Of a stretch of DNA of 64,000 bases, positions 1-9,784 are shown in pieces. Positions within the stretch are counted from its first letter, which is position 1, and the number at the start of each line of letters is the position of its first letter. The stretch is from contig JADIIX010000009.1 in assembly GCA_027604505.1 (NCBI GenBank), positions 24,166 through 88,165 of the forward strand, in the 5' to 3' direction. The notes under the pieces are model-generated. The model did not search any database. It worked only from the letters and a program-made list of their open reading frames with translations, and was not told where the DNA came from. The position numbers were made by a program, and so were the translations under genes. This DNA is from Gonapodya sp. JEL0774 (lineage: Eukaryota; Monoblepharomycota; Monoblepharidomycetes; Monoblepharidales; Gonapodyaceae).

Positions 1-273
1 TGAGGGGTATGTGCAGGTGAGTGACATCATCGGACTGAGATTGGAGGGGACAGCTGGTTCTGCCAGACATGAATATATATAGTGCACTCTTAATAGCCGA
101 CTAGACTTGCGTACTACAGCTGGCCCCCCCTTTGGACTCTTTGTGGTTGGGAAGGCGGTGACAGTGCCGGAGATGGATTGTGCAGACGAGCTGTGGTCAC
201 AGTGCCCAGTGGGACACCTGCCCCAGCACACATCTGGACACCTGGACCCCATCCATCCATCCATCGTTTCCCA

Positions 274-1593
274 ATGGCACCAAAGACAAAGACTGCCGGT
301 GAGATGCGATACCAACTCAAATCATTCTCTGGACGGGATACCCGGACAGGACATGGGCGAACGGCCAAGGGAAAGGACAAGGCCGACACTTGGTGGTTGG
401 TGGTGGCGGGGATGGAAACAGGCCAACTCGGGCACACAAGAAGACCCTCTTACAACTTTGCACGTTGGTGACGGAGGACGCCCAGTCTGCAATTGGCCGT
501 GGATGCTCAATCTGCAGGTGGAATCGGCGACGGTTACACGGGACGACTGCAGCTACGGTGTGAATCCATACGCACACACACTCACCCACCCCATTCCTCC
601 TCTCTCAAGCACCGGCCCCCGCAAAGGCAGCCGCAAAGACCCCTGCCACAGCCAAGGCAGCCGCAGCGAAGAAGGCTGCCCTCAAGGGCACAGCTGGAAA
701 GAAGACACGAAAGGTGCGTGAAAATTTGGCCTCTTTCAACTTTTTGGTGTTGGTCGTGGATGCGCAGGCCTCTGAGATTGCCAAGGCTGGACCAGCAAGG
801 ATCCCTGACCCCGTGATGGCCATGCCCTGTGGGTTGGTTATCTGTATAACCACGGAACACCTATCTGGTTTTCGGGACGACGGGAGTTTGGACCCACGAG
901 ATCCCCCTTCGAAGATCCAGCTATGATACCAATGAAAATATGACGAGGAGCTCGGGACAAAATCCCGTGGAGGGCTCAGTCGTCCGAGACGGAGAGACGG
1001 CTCACCCCCCCTTGTCACCAAAACCCCTCTCGCACCCCACCCACCCACCCACCCAGGTCCGCACCAGCGTCCACTTCTTCCGTCCCAAGACCCTCCGCCT
1101 CGACCGCGCGCCCAAATACCCCCGCCGGTCCACGCCCCGGCAACCTGCCCTGGACCAGTTCAAGATCCTCAAGTTCCCCCTCAACACCGAATCGGCCATG
1201 AAGAAGATCGAGGAGAACAACACCCTGGTGTTCGTGACGGACGTCAAGGCCAACAAGAGGCAGATCAAGGACGCCGTCAAGCGCATGTACAATGTCGAGG
1301 CGGCGAAGGTCAACACCTTGATCAGGCCCGACGGGAGCAAGAAGGCGTACGTGAGGTTGACGCAGGATGTGGACGCGTTGGATATTGCGAACAAGGTGAG
1401 TGTGTCTTGTGTGTGAGGCGGGGGGCGGCCGGGGGGAGAGGAACGGGCTCATGCCCTTTCCCGTCTGCGCCCACCACCCCCATCTCGCCGCCCGCCCGGT
1501 CCTTGTGCCCCACCTCCCACCTTATCTCACCCCACTCTCACTCCCTCTGCCTCGGCCGACTCCCCGCTCCCCCCCAAGATCGGCTTCATCTAA
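274..1593 (+). CDS. RPL23A: 60S ribosomal protein uL23 (RPL23A / yeast Rpl25)
   Basis: Large-subunit ribosomal protein that binds 25/28S rRNA near the peptide exit tunnel and helps dock signal recognition particle and chaperones. Four exons: 274-298, 610-713, 1057-1395 and a final 15-base exon 1579-1593, giving 160 residues. The N-terminus is the usual Lys/Ala-rich eukaryotic tail (exons 1-2). Exon 3 holds the whole globular domain, with [30 protein letters not shown] and [18 protein letters not shown]. The tiny last exon adds IGFI and the stop, matching the conserved end of the family. The start at 274 opens with MAPKTK, as in many uL23 proteins. Intron 2 (343 bases) is long for this window; such introns are common in fungal ribosomal protein genes. 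Identification is secure; exon edges are inferred from GT/AG and phase. Confidence 0.95.
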
Positions 1594-2218
1594 ACGCCCC
1601 GGCCTGTGGAAGTGGAAGCGGGAAGCGGGAAGCGGGAAGGGGTCGTGTGTGTTGTGTGTGGTTGTTTCGGTTGGAAGGGTCGTCGGAGCAGTCGGTGAGG
1701 TTGGAGTGGGGACCTCGGTATCACATCCCTCGCAAGCCTGGAATTGCGCACATGAGATGGATGGTGGAACAGAAGAAGAGCGGGGGTTGGGGGGCGGGGT
1801 GCGGGGTGCGGGGGGTATGGCGTGGTTGTGCCGCCCGCCAAACCCCCCACCCCCTTCTGTCTGGTCCCCCCCGCCCCCCTATGTTTTGTACCCGTTTTCC
1901 AGTCTCATTATGCGTCGCTTATGTTTGGCGAGCGTGGAATATCATTTGCACATAATCGCTACGTTCGTACAAGGAGCAAATAAGTTCATGTGCCCAGAGT
2001 CCCCATGGATGGGAGTGGCTGTTTGCATGCCCAGGCAGGGGGACGCGGGGACGCCACGTGATACTTTCATCTCAACCACCTCGTGCACAAAAATGGTACA
2101 CAACGGTGGCCCCGTGGTGGTATGCACAAAAACGTCCATCCGTCCTGCCCGTTTTACCCCCCCGCTCCCCCGGACCCGCTCCACCCCCACCCCTCCCATC
2201 CCCCTCCCATGCTCCCTG
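1594..2218. other. Intergenic, convergent 3' ends
   Basis: GC-rich spacer between the uL23 stop and the SDS22 stop. Long open frames occur on both strands but are proline, glycine and arginine rich with no recognisable domain, as expected from skewed base composition. I see nothing else in it beyond likely 3' untranslated sequence of both genes. Confidence 0.5.
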
Positions 2219-4035
2219 CTACCGTATATGCGTCGCATCCAACTGTGTAATCTGCGGCAACGCCAGCTTGACCTTCAACCTGTACGTTGCACCCGCGGTT
2301 TTCTGCACAGGGTTGCCCTCCAGGTACACCGTGCGGAGCGTGCGGATGGGACCGAGCTGGGATTCGATGGATGACATGGGACTGTCGATGCGGTTGGAGG
2401 AGGCCTGGCAGGGGGTGGGTGGGGAGGGGCAAGGGGGGTGAAAGGTGAGGGGGCCGGGGGGAGGGGTGGAAAGAACAGGTGAGATGTGGGAGGAGAGAGG
2501 ACAAGGAGAACTCGCGCGGACGTGGGAAAAGGCAGTGAGACTCACCCAAAACTCTTCCAGCACGGGTAAGTGCGCGAGGTTTTCGATGGTCGTGACGAGG
2601 TTGCGGGTGATGTCGAGGACGCGGAGCTTTAGCTAAGGAAAAAAGGCGGGGAAACCCCCCAATTGAGCGACACCCCGTCAAAAGCAATAGGCAACAAGGT
2701 CGCACGGGGGGTGACCAGACCGGTACAGCCTACGACCACTGGACCCACGTTTGTGGGCAGTACATCCTCCACCCTGTACCGGGTCCCGGGTCCCATGTGG
2801 TGGGGTGCCGCGCGGACCGGAAACTCACGTTGTTCTCCAAGCCCTCGATCTTTGAAATGGCGTTGTGAGACACGTACAGCTCCTCGAGGTTTTCGAGCTG
2901 GTCGAGCCCTTCGAGTTTCACGAGGCGGTTGGATTGAATGCTCAGGAGGGTGAGGTTTCGGAGGGTGTGGAGGTTCTGGGGGGTGGGGAGTGGCACGTGT
3001 GAGAACACAAAAAACAACGTACGAAACAGATGAGGCCTCCAACCACTGTCTCATCACCCACCCACCTCCAGTTTTCCTACTTTATTCTTCCCCAGCCACA
3101 GCAGTTCCAACCCGGGCACAGCTTCCAGTCCCGCGATGGTGCGGATCCTGTTGGCGCCAAGTTCAAGGTTGGTGAGCCGAGGTACCTTGTCGAGATTTTC
3201 AATGGTGGAGATTTTGTTTTGCACGAGGTACAGGGTGGTGAGGTGAGGGAAGCTGGGGAGGGCCATGGAGCGGATGTTGTTGAAGGAGAGGTCGAGGACT
3301 CTGGGTGGGGTTGGGGAGACATGGTGGTGGTGTGTTTGCGGTTGTGTGGTGTAGGGATAATGGACAAAGTTGCAAGAGTAGTTGAGAGCGTGGAAACAAG
3401 AAAGGCACATTGGATTCGAGCACTTTGACGGTGATGACGTACTCGAGGTTGGTCAAGGTGTCCAATCCCTGAATCTCGACCAGCCGGTTGTCGTAGAGCT
3501 CCAACTCTGCCAAAGACGTCAATTTCCCCACGACCGGTTCAATGGAGGTGAGGAGGTTCTGCCGGAGTCCTAGTTTCTAACAGGGTTGCACGTTTGTGGA
3601 GGTGTTGATTGGAAACTCGGGTGACGCCAAGTGCAGTGACCTCCTCACCTTCAGCTCTGTAAACCGTTCCAGTCCAAGATTTTCCAGCGTAGTTAGCCGA
3701 TAATGTGTCAGCTGAATCTCCTGGAAAAAAAGAACAAGTCGCGACGTCATTGTTGGGATCCGCTCAACGAAATCGTCCAGCAACACTCGTCGTCCGCTCC
3801 ATCCCTCCCTCCATCATTTCCTCACATCCGTATCATCCGGTAGCTCCGCCAGCACGTCTGCCTCGTGCGTCAATCGCTCCCCGGGCACTTCGACTTGGGT
3901 TTTCGAACTGTTCTGGTCGTTCTGCTCGATCTCGGTCGGGGATGTGGGCTGATCGTCTTCGACCGGGGTGGAAGGATCGTCATTGGCGCGTGTGGAAGAG
4001 GGCGAGGGGTCTTCGTTGGATTGCTGGGCCATCAT
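2219..4035 (-). CDS. SDS22: Protein phosphatase 1 regulatory subunit SDS22 (PPP1R7)
   Basis: Leucine-rich-repeat protein that binds the PP1 catalytic subunit in the nucleus and cytoplasm and governs PP1 maturation and mitotic functions. Seven exons on the minus strand: 3826-4035, 3649-3720, 3443-3576, 3066-3300, 2829-2975, 2546-2632, 2219-2404; total 356 residues, near the 360 of human PPP1R7. The first 70 residues are acidic and Ser/Pro rich. From about residue 71 run 22-residue SDS22-type repeats, seen as LELYDNRLVEIQGLD, LVQNKISTIENLDKV, LELGANRIRTIAGLE, IQSNRLVKLEGLDQ and VSHNAISKIEGLENN. The C-terminal cap VYLEGNPVQK...ITQLDATHIR matches the family's LRR cap. Phases agree across all six introns. 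The start at 4035 is the first of two adjacent ATGs; an upstream in-frame ATG near 4119 would overlap the ZIM17 start and is less likely. Confidence 0.93.
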
Positions 4036-4113
4036 TTCTTGGGCAAAAGACGACTCCAAAGCCAAGACTGATGTAAAGTCGGATAAAGTCAAACATCCGG
4101 ATCGTACAAATCT
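4036..4113. promoter_or_regulatory. Short divergent intergenic space, SDS22 / ZIM17
   Basis: The two start codons lie only about 80-105 bases apart on opposite strands, so both promoters must sit here or inside the genes. No TATA-like element stands out. The call rests on spacing alone. Confidence 0.35.
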
Positions 4114-4935
4114 GTGCACACATGTCGCTCCAGTAACTCGATGACCTCAAACGCTTCTTTCCTTACCAAATGTCGATGTGCGGGAGTTCCTTTCAGAGTC
4201 TGCTCTTTTCAGCCCATCTCTGGATTGCGGAGCGTGTCTTCCTCACCTGCAAGTTGGAGCAATCCACCAGTGACGTGTGCATCCAAACCCTCCCCGATCC
4301 CATACGCCAGGAAAGCGCTGGCAAATGAATGGAGTATCGGTCAATCTGCTCGGCTTCGGCCATGTTCACCTTCACGCCTGCCACTGGAACCATCCCATCG
4401 CCGTTTCTTCCATATCTCTCGGGGCACTCTCGACGCTCCCACCAACCCTGAAGCCCCACCAGACCCCGCTGCGAAGCTTCAAGGCAAAACAATGATTGGC
4501 TTCACCTGCACAGTCTGTCACACCCGCTCTTACCACGTTATGTCCAAGAAGGCTTACACGTCGGGAGTCGTCATCATCAAATGCCCTGGGTGCACGAAGA
4601 ACCATCTTATTGCAGACCATTTGGGGTGGTACGATTCACAGAAGACAGTGGGAACACTTGAGGATATTATGGCAAGGGCGGGGAGGAGCAACGAAATCCG
4701 GAGTGTTACTGTTGGGGTGGTGCCTGGTGGCCAGTCTACTGCGGTGACCAGGGAGAAGGACGGTGCTAACGACGGTGCCTCGATGGTGAATGCATTAGCT
4801 GGTGCCGTCTTCCATGAAGAGATGCAGGGCACACTTGAACTACTGCCGGAGGATATTCTGGAGCAAGAACGCGAACTCATTGCAAAAGCCTCTAGAAATA
4901 GATCGTCACCGGGTGAGACCAACAATAATCACTGA
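4114..4935 (+). CDS. ZIM17: Mitochondrial DNL-type zinc-finger protein (Zim17/Hep1, DNLZ)
   Basis: Zim17 keeps mitochondrial Hsp70 (Ssc1) soluble and so supports protein import and Fe-S assembly in the matrix. A single open frame of 273 residues. The zinc finger lies at about residues 128-172: FTCTVCHTRSYH, KCPGCTKNHLIADHLGWY, giving the four cysteines (two CxxC) and the conserved N-H-L-I-A-D-H-L-G-W signature. The N-terminal 120 residues are rich in Arg and Ser with few acidic residues, compatible with a mitochondrial presequence but long for the family, so an unrecognised intron or a later start (for example 4141) is possible. The C-terminal 100 residues are family-divergent and partly acidic. 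It is convergent with FAM72, whose stop is about 100 bases away. The finger is certain; start uncertain. Confidence 0.87.
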   Translation: MHTCRSSNSMTSNASFLTKCRCAGVPFRVCSFQPISGLRSVSSSPASWSNPPVTCASKPSPIPYARKALANEWSIGQSARLRPCSPSRLPLEPSHRRFFHISRGTLDAPTNPEAPPDPAAKLQGKTMIGFTCTVCHTRSYHVMSKKAYTSGVVIIKCPGCTKNHLIADHLGWYDSQKTVGTLEDIMARAGRSNEIRSVTVGVVPGGQSTAVTREKDGANDGASMVNALAGAVFHEEMQGTLELLPEDILEQERELIAKASRNRSSPGETNNNH

Positions 4936-5032
4936 AGCAAGTTAGTTGTTTGTATTATTTACGAAATTAGGGTATGCAGAGGTCTCAAAGTCGGTGTATG
5001 GTACGTGGAGTGCTTCTAGCTCTAGCTGTCTC

Positions 5033-6160
5033 TCATCTACAGACTGAGTTGTAGTTGTGCAAACGGGGCATTTCACAGTCGATATCGGGGCTTGGAAGGT
5101 TCGCCCATCGAAGAATTTTCTTGCCTAGAATGTCGACAAAACGAGGTTACATAATGGTGAAGACTGCAGAGGGACCAACCCTCCAACAAGAACGAACCCG
5201 AATCGTCCAAGCGGTCTATTGAGGCGACACAGTCAGCATGGAGAACCCATAGATGACCTGTGGAGGAACTCGATAATGGTAAGGACAAGGAGAGATTCAA
5301 TAGTTCTCAAATTCCGTTACCGTTGTTGCATGCCTGAAGACACGTTGTACACGGTTTGGTGACATTGTAGGCGACCGTGTTACCACAGCCAAGGCATGCA
5401 GCGTCTCTGATAAAGCAGCGGCAGGACACAGTGTTGTAATCTTCCCCGATAAGAGCGATTCCAAGAGGTGGGGAGTCCGTAGAGAAAAGCTCCACGCGGA
5501 GCTCACCGGGTTTGGAGGAGGCTGAGAGACAATCGAGACAGCATGGGTAAGTCTACTTAGATGACTCCAGATTGTGTGATTCTTTTGATGCTTGGAGAAA
5601 AACTAACCGAGCAGGATAGCTTTCATTCCTCGGTTGCACATGAGCATTGAGCAGTGTTTGCAGTACAGCTTGCATACTGCTTTACTTCGAAATTGCGGGT
5701 GGAGTGCCTGTTCCAATGTTGTCCCGATTTCAGGCCCCAGGCTCGGAGGCGGGAGGAGAGTGGGAGTTTCAGAGGGCGCAGATTGAGTCGCTTCATTATT
5801 ACGATTTGCAGAGTGAGAGTGTGATTGATGTCGGGCTGCTATTTCGGTCTCTCGGGTTGTGCTCTCGTCATGGTTGGGCCGAGGTTGCCGGCGCTGGTGA
5901 CGGCCAGCAGTAGAGACGCGTGTTTCATTGCGACTGGTAGATTCCGGAGGTCGCTGAGTCAGCCTAGACACAGCTGTTATAACAGGGCGCGAGCCGATGT
6001 GGTGGGACGAAGGAGGATTGCGAAGATTCTCCAGCGATTGCAGCTGAAACTGGAAGCGGTAGAGATTGCCAGAGGCGGTGAAACCATCGTGAGTACGCGG
6101 CATCAAAAGAGCGCTTTGCGATTGTAGACCAGACAATTTGGTCATGGTGAAAAAATGCAT
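5033..6160 (-). CDS. FAM72A: FAM72 family protein
   Basis: FAM72A in vertebrates binds and destabilises nuclear uracil-DNA glycosylase UNG2 and affects mutagenic repair and the cell cycle. Four exons: 5608-6160, 5321-5521, 5180-5257, 5033-5124; phases agree; 307 residues. The conserved core starts at about residue 160 with CKLYCKHCSMLMCNRGMKA, then VELFSTDSPP, CRCFIRDAACLGCGNTVAY, TKPCTTCLQACNNGHLWVLH and ILRWANLPSPDID. Each block aligns by eye with human FAM72A (SRGMKAVLLADT, LFSTDIPP, CLKCGNIVGYHV, SCNNGHFWMF, LLWGNLPEIEE), with the cysteine pairs kept. The first about 155 residues are Ser/Gln/Arg rich, not present in animals, and could contain an intron. Start at 6160 or 6145. The role in a fungus is unknown; an UNG link is only inferred. 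Confidence 0.9.
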
Positions 6161-6589
6161 GGGTGTGGAGGAAAGCGTTCGATGTGGTTAAAGATGTGAT
6201 TCGCCCATAGCATCGTCGAGAACCGATGTACTCCAAGCAGAAAGCGGCAGAGCAGCATTCGGACGATGAGGCGAGTCCAAATGATTTCACCAATAATGCT
6301 CCCATTCAACCGGGAAAGTGCGGATGGCTTTGAGCGGCCGTTCGTCGACGTACTATGTTCCACATCGCCAACCGCTCGCACAGAACCCCGCCAATTACAT
6401 GCATAGCACAGCTTCGTGGCAGAGACCCACTTACCTGGCGCCAAGTGTCCTGATGAGATTCGAGGATTTATGTTTTCTTGAGATGGATTCACACTTGGAG
6501 TGGGGCGCGGCTTTGGTCGACCTGGGAGCTCCCCATTTTATCTTTTCGTCATACGAGGGTTCAAACCATTTAGATACCATCCAGGCACA
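6161..6589. other. Divergent intergenic space FAM72 / SYO1
   Basis: About 430 bases between two divergent start codons. Open frames on the minus strand here look like random sequence. It should hold both promoters; I see no clear motif. Confidence 0.4.
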
Positions 6590-9503
6590 ATGGGCAAGGC
6601 CAAAAATTCGAAAAAGAATGCGCGTACGGGAAACACAGTACTTCCTACTCAAGGAATCTCCGCTGACGACACCGCGACTGCAATCACCAGATCCGAGCGA
6701 ACGTTGCCAATAGTCTCCAAGGTAAGGTTTGCCCCAGTCCTTGACTTCCTCCTGACAAGTCGTGAACAATTCACAACGGTTTAGCTCCAATCTGCCAATG
6801 CGAATGATCGAGCTTGGGCTGCAGCTTCGTGTGCTCATCTCGCGTCCGACAAAGCTCTGCGGAAAACCTTGTTGGATCAGAACGTGATTGGATGGCTTAT
6901 TCAATGTCTCTCAGATTCTGTGAAGGAGGTTAGGGTGGAGGCTGCTGGAGCTCTTCAAAATCTGAGCTCTGTCGAGGAATCCGAACTAGACAGCACCCCC
7001 ACAGCAGGCGCACCAACTGCTGGCAGCAACCCTGTTCAACCCAACACCACCGGAGGCAATGTCAAGGAGACTATCTGTGCTGAAATGTACAGAAAGGACA
7101 TTTTTACTCCAATCATGATTATAATTCGCGAGGTGCGTTCGCAGCTGTTGGCAGTAACTGGAATCCTGTTGACGCGAAGGTAAACGGTTCGGTCTCGGGT
7201 TGGCCGTAAAAGATACACTCCTCTCTCAAAAGTGCTCGGGATCATCTGGCAAATGTTGTGGAAAGCTCCAAGAAGGACAAACCATCTAAGCAACAGACAA
7301 ACTCGGAGGTTGCCACTGGCCCCCCAATTCCCGAAGTGGAGCTCCCCACCGTCACCACCATTAGCTTAGCAGAAAATCTCGTATCGCTTATTTGGAATCT
7401 CTCCGAGGGCTCTGATAAGGCTCTCAAAGCTGTCAGTGCAAGCCCAGAATGCATTTCTTTCCTCGTGGACGTTTTTGAATTTGGTCAGGTGGTCGTTCCT
7501 GACAGTGGGAAAAAGGCTGGATCTAATCTTCCACTTATTGGCTTTGGACTTGTGAAAGCGTCCGGTAAGTGTCGCTTGCTGCGCGCATGTTGGAACGCCC
7601 CGTGTTTAACGCTGTCGTTGGAAAATTGCAGCAAACTGCCTTGCATCTGTGTCCGAGGACAACCACTCTATCGAAAATCTGTTCAAGGCTCGCCAACAGT
7701 GGTTCTCTTCGTTAGGGAACTGGGCGCGCGGTAATGTCACAATTTACGAAGGCACGACATCGCCAGAATCGATCAAGGAGGTTGCCGTGCTGACATGCTG
7801 TAAGAACTGCATTCTTTTTTTGGTAGTTGGACTTCTGACTAAAAGTGAGCTGCATTTTCTGTTCCGCGATCTCAAAGCCATCCTGTACAATGTCCGCAAA
7901 GCCGTTCCATCCTCTGGCCACTCTGAACTCCTCAACCTCATCGTCTCCACTTCGTTTCACTGCGTAGACTTTTCCCTTGCTGCGGCTTCCGCAGCGCTGA
8001 CAGAATCGCCCATACCCTCGACATCAACCCCAGCTACTGCTCCCAGTCCTGCAGAGACCCGTAAACACTCCGATACCACTCAGTGGTCGCCCATTGCGGC
8101 TCAACTACGAGCTGCGCACTGTGCACTCGAGCTTATCTCCAATGTCTGTTCGAGCAAGGACGTGCCTCTGACAACCGCGGCACCGACGACTGCAGGAGTT
8201 GCTGAAGACGCCGACAGCGGGTGGCAGGATATGGATCAGGAATTCGCTGGTGCAGATGAAGAAGAAGAGGCTGACGACACAATGGAGGTTGAGGGAGATG
8301 TAGCCACGACCGTGGAAGACGCAACGGTGGATCCCGACGCGGATGGGGATGATGATGCGATGGCTGAGGAGGCAAATGCCGACGAGGATATATTTGCCGA
8401 CGAGGATGATAACGCAGATTCTCCTGCTTCTCGACGACTTTACGCCGGAGATCCCCGCTTCCTCGCACTAGTCAAAGTCTCCATTGTGGAAACGTTGTTC
8501 CGCCACTGTCGGGACCTAGCCCTCTCCCACGCAGTAACTCCAACAGCATCAATACCTTCACCTCCTGCAAGTGATTCTGGAGTTGTGGGTAGGACGGAGG
8601 TCGATGAATCTGCGTCGTTGAAGGAGCAGGCTACCCGTGACATTCAGGCTCTGCCTGGGCGTGTGTTGGCGGCACTCGCGAACGTTTTCCTTGTGGCATC
8701 GTGGTCGTGGATTCGAGAACATGACGTTGACATTACTCAACTTTGGAGCACAATCTGGGCCATAGCGCGGAACGAGGTGGAGAGGGGGAATCACAATGTT
8801 GATACTATCGAGTCTTCTGTCGCCGCCATTTGCGTCGTGATGGAAAAGGTTCTTGAGTCCAGGAAAAAGCTGAAGGATGCAGCTCCCACAACCTTGGCTG
8901 TGGCGTTACCGTTCACTCTGTCGGAGGTCGAGTTGTTGGTTCGAATATTTGGCGGGGTGTCGTCTCTTCCTTTGATTCTTGCAGACCGTGCCGATGCCAT
9001 TCGATGCAAATGCCTCTCCACCCTCACTCTCATGTCTGGTCCGATTCTGCTTCACAGCAGCGAGCGAACGGACCCCGACGTTATTCAGATAAATCGAACC
9101 GCTGGGGACTTGGTGATGTCGGTCATTGAGCATTTTAGTGTTCCTGGGGCTGATTGGAGTCTAGAGGTTCTCGCCGAGGGACTTGATTTCGTCTTTGACG
9201 TCTACGGAGACGTATCTTACCGATATGATAAGCCGGTCTTTGTGAACCTCGGCTACTTAAACCGTTTGAGAACCGTTTTTGGACCTTTAAGAAAGAAGGT
9301 GATTTGATGCTTCGCGTTTGTTGACTTATTAGGGATTGTCCTCGCATTTCTATTCATCGTGCCATTTCTCACGACAGGTCAAGTCTGTGGATAAGCGCAA
9401 TGCTCGCCTCAGAGAAGCAAGATTCAGGGCAGACGGTGCATTAATCAACCTGAACGCCTTTATCAAATACAAGGAAAAGGAATTGAAAGCTTCTTCCCAA
9501 TAG
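6590..9503 (+). CDS. SYO1: Symportin SYO1 / HEATR3, ribosomal-protein import adaptor
   Basis: Syo1 is a HEAT/ARM-repeat adaptor that co-imports uL18 and uL5 (Rpl5/Rpl11) into the nucleus and chaperones 5S RNP assembly. Six exons: 6590-6721, 6785-7132, 7213-7564, 7632-7799, 7878-9298, 9378-9503; 848 residues. It opens MGKAKNSKKNAR, the basic start typical of the family, then HEAT repeats (DRAWAAASCAHLA, EVRVEAAGALQNLSS, LVSLIWNLSEGS, ANCLASVSEDN). The middle has a long acidic loop (about nt 8190-8420), the region that in known Syo1 contacts its cargo. The C-terminus, ALINLNAFIKYKEKEL, matches the HEATR3 ending (MNLRRFIAYQE). The fourth intron (7800-7877, ends AAG) gives VLTCSILYNVRKAV; reading through it is possible but inserts a hydrophobic stretch. 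Donor at 9299 is GTGATT, weaker than the others. Confidence 0.92.
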
Positions 9504-9613
9504 CCACGTAGAGCATCGTTCGTGTAATGTGAACAGATTCCCATGTCAACAGCACTTGCTTGCTGTGCCGCCCCAAAACCCTTGCTTTCGAACAAATGGA
9601 AATATATGACAAA

Positions 9614-9636
9614 AGAGAGAGAGAGAGAGAGAGAGA
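9614..9636. repeat. (AG)n microsatellite
   Basis: Perfect AG dinucleotide run downstream of the SYO1 stop, in the 280-base spacer between two convergent genes. Probably in a 3' untranslated region. Confidence 0.95.
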
Positions 9637-9784
9637 AAGCTGATGCATTAAGGGTTCTGAACCAAATAAAAGTACAAGAAAATGTTCCCAATCCCCAACG
9701 TCACCTTCATGCCCTTCATGTATGCATATGCTGAATATAAATCGCCCCATAACCACCACCAACCTCCCATAACACTTCCCACTT

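Noticed and set aside
1400-2374. 324-codon plus-strand frame after uL23
   Set aside because: No domain, starts inside an intron and overlaps the last uL23 exon; explained by GC-rich sequence.
5603-6492. Extra upstream exons for FAM72
   Set aside because: Minus-strand frames between 6161 and 6492 show no conserved sequence and no phase-matched donor into the main exon.
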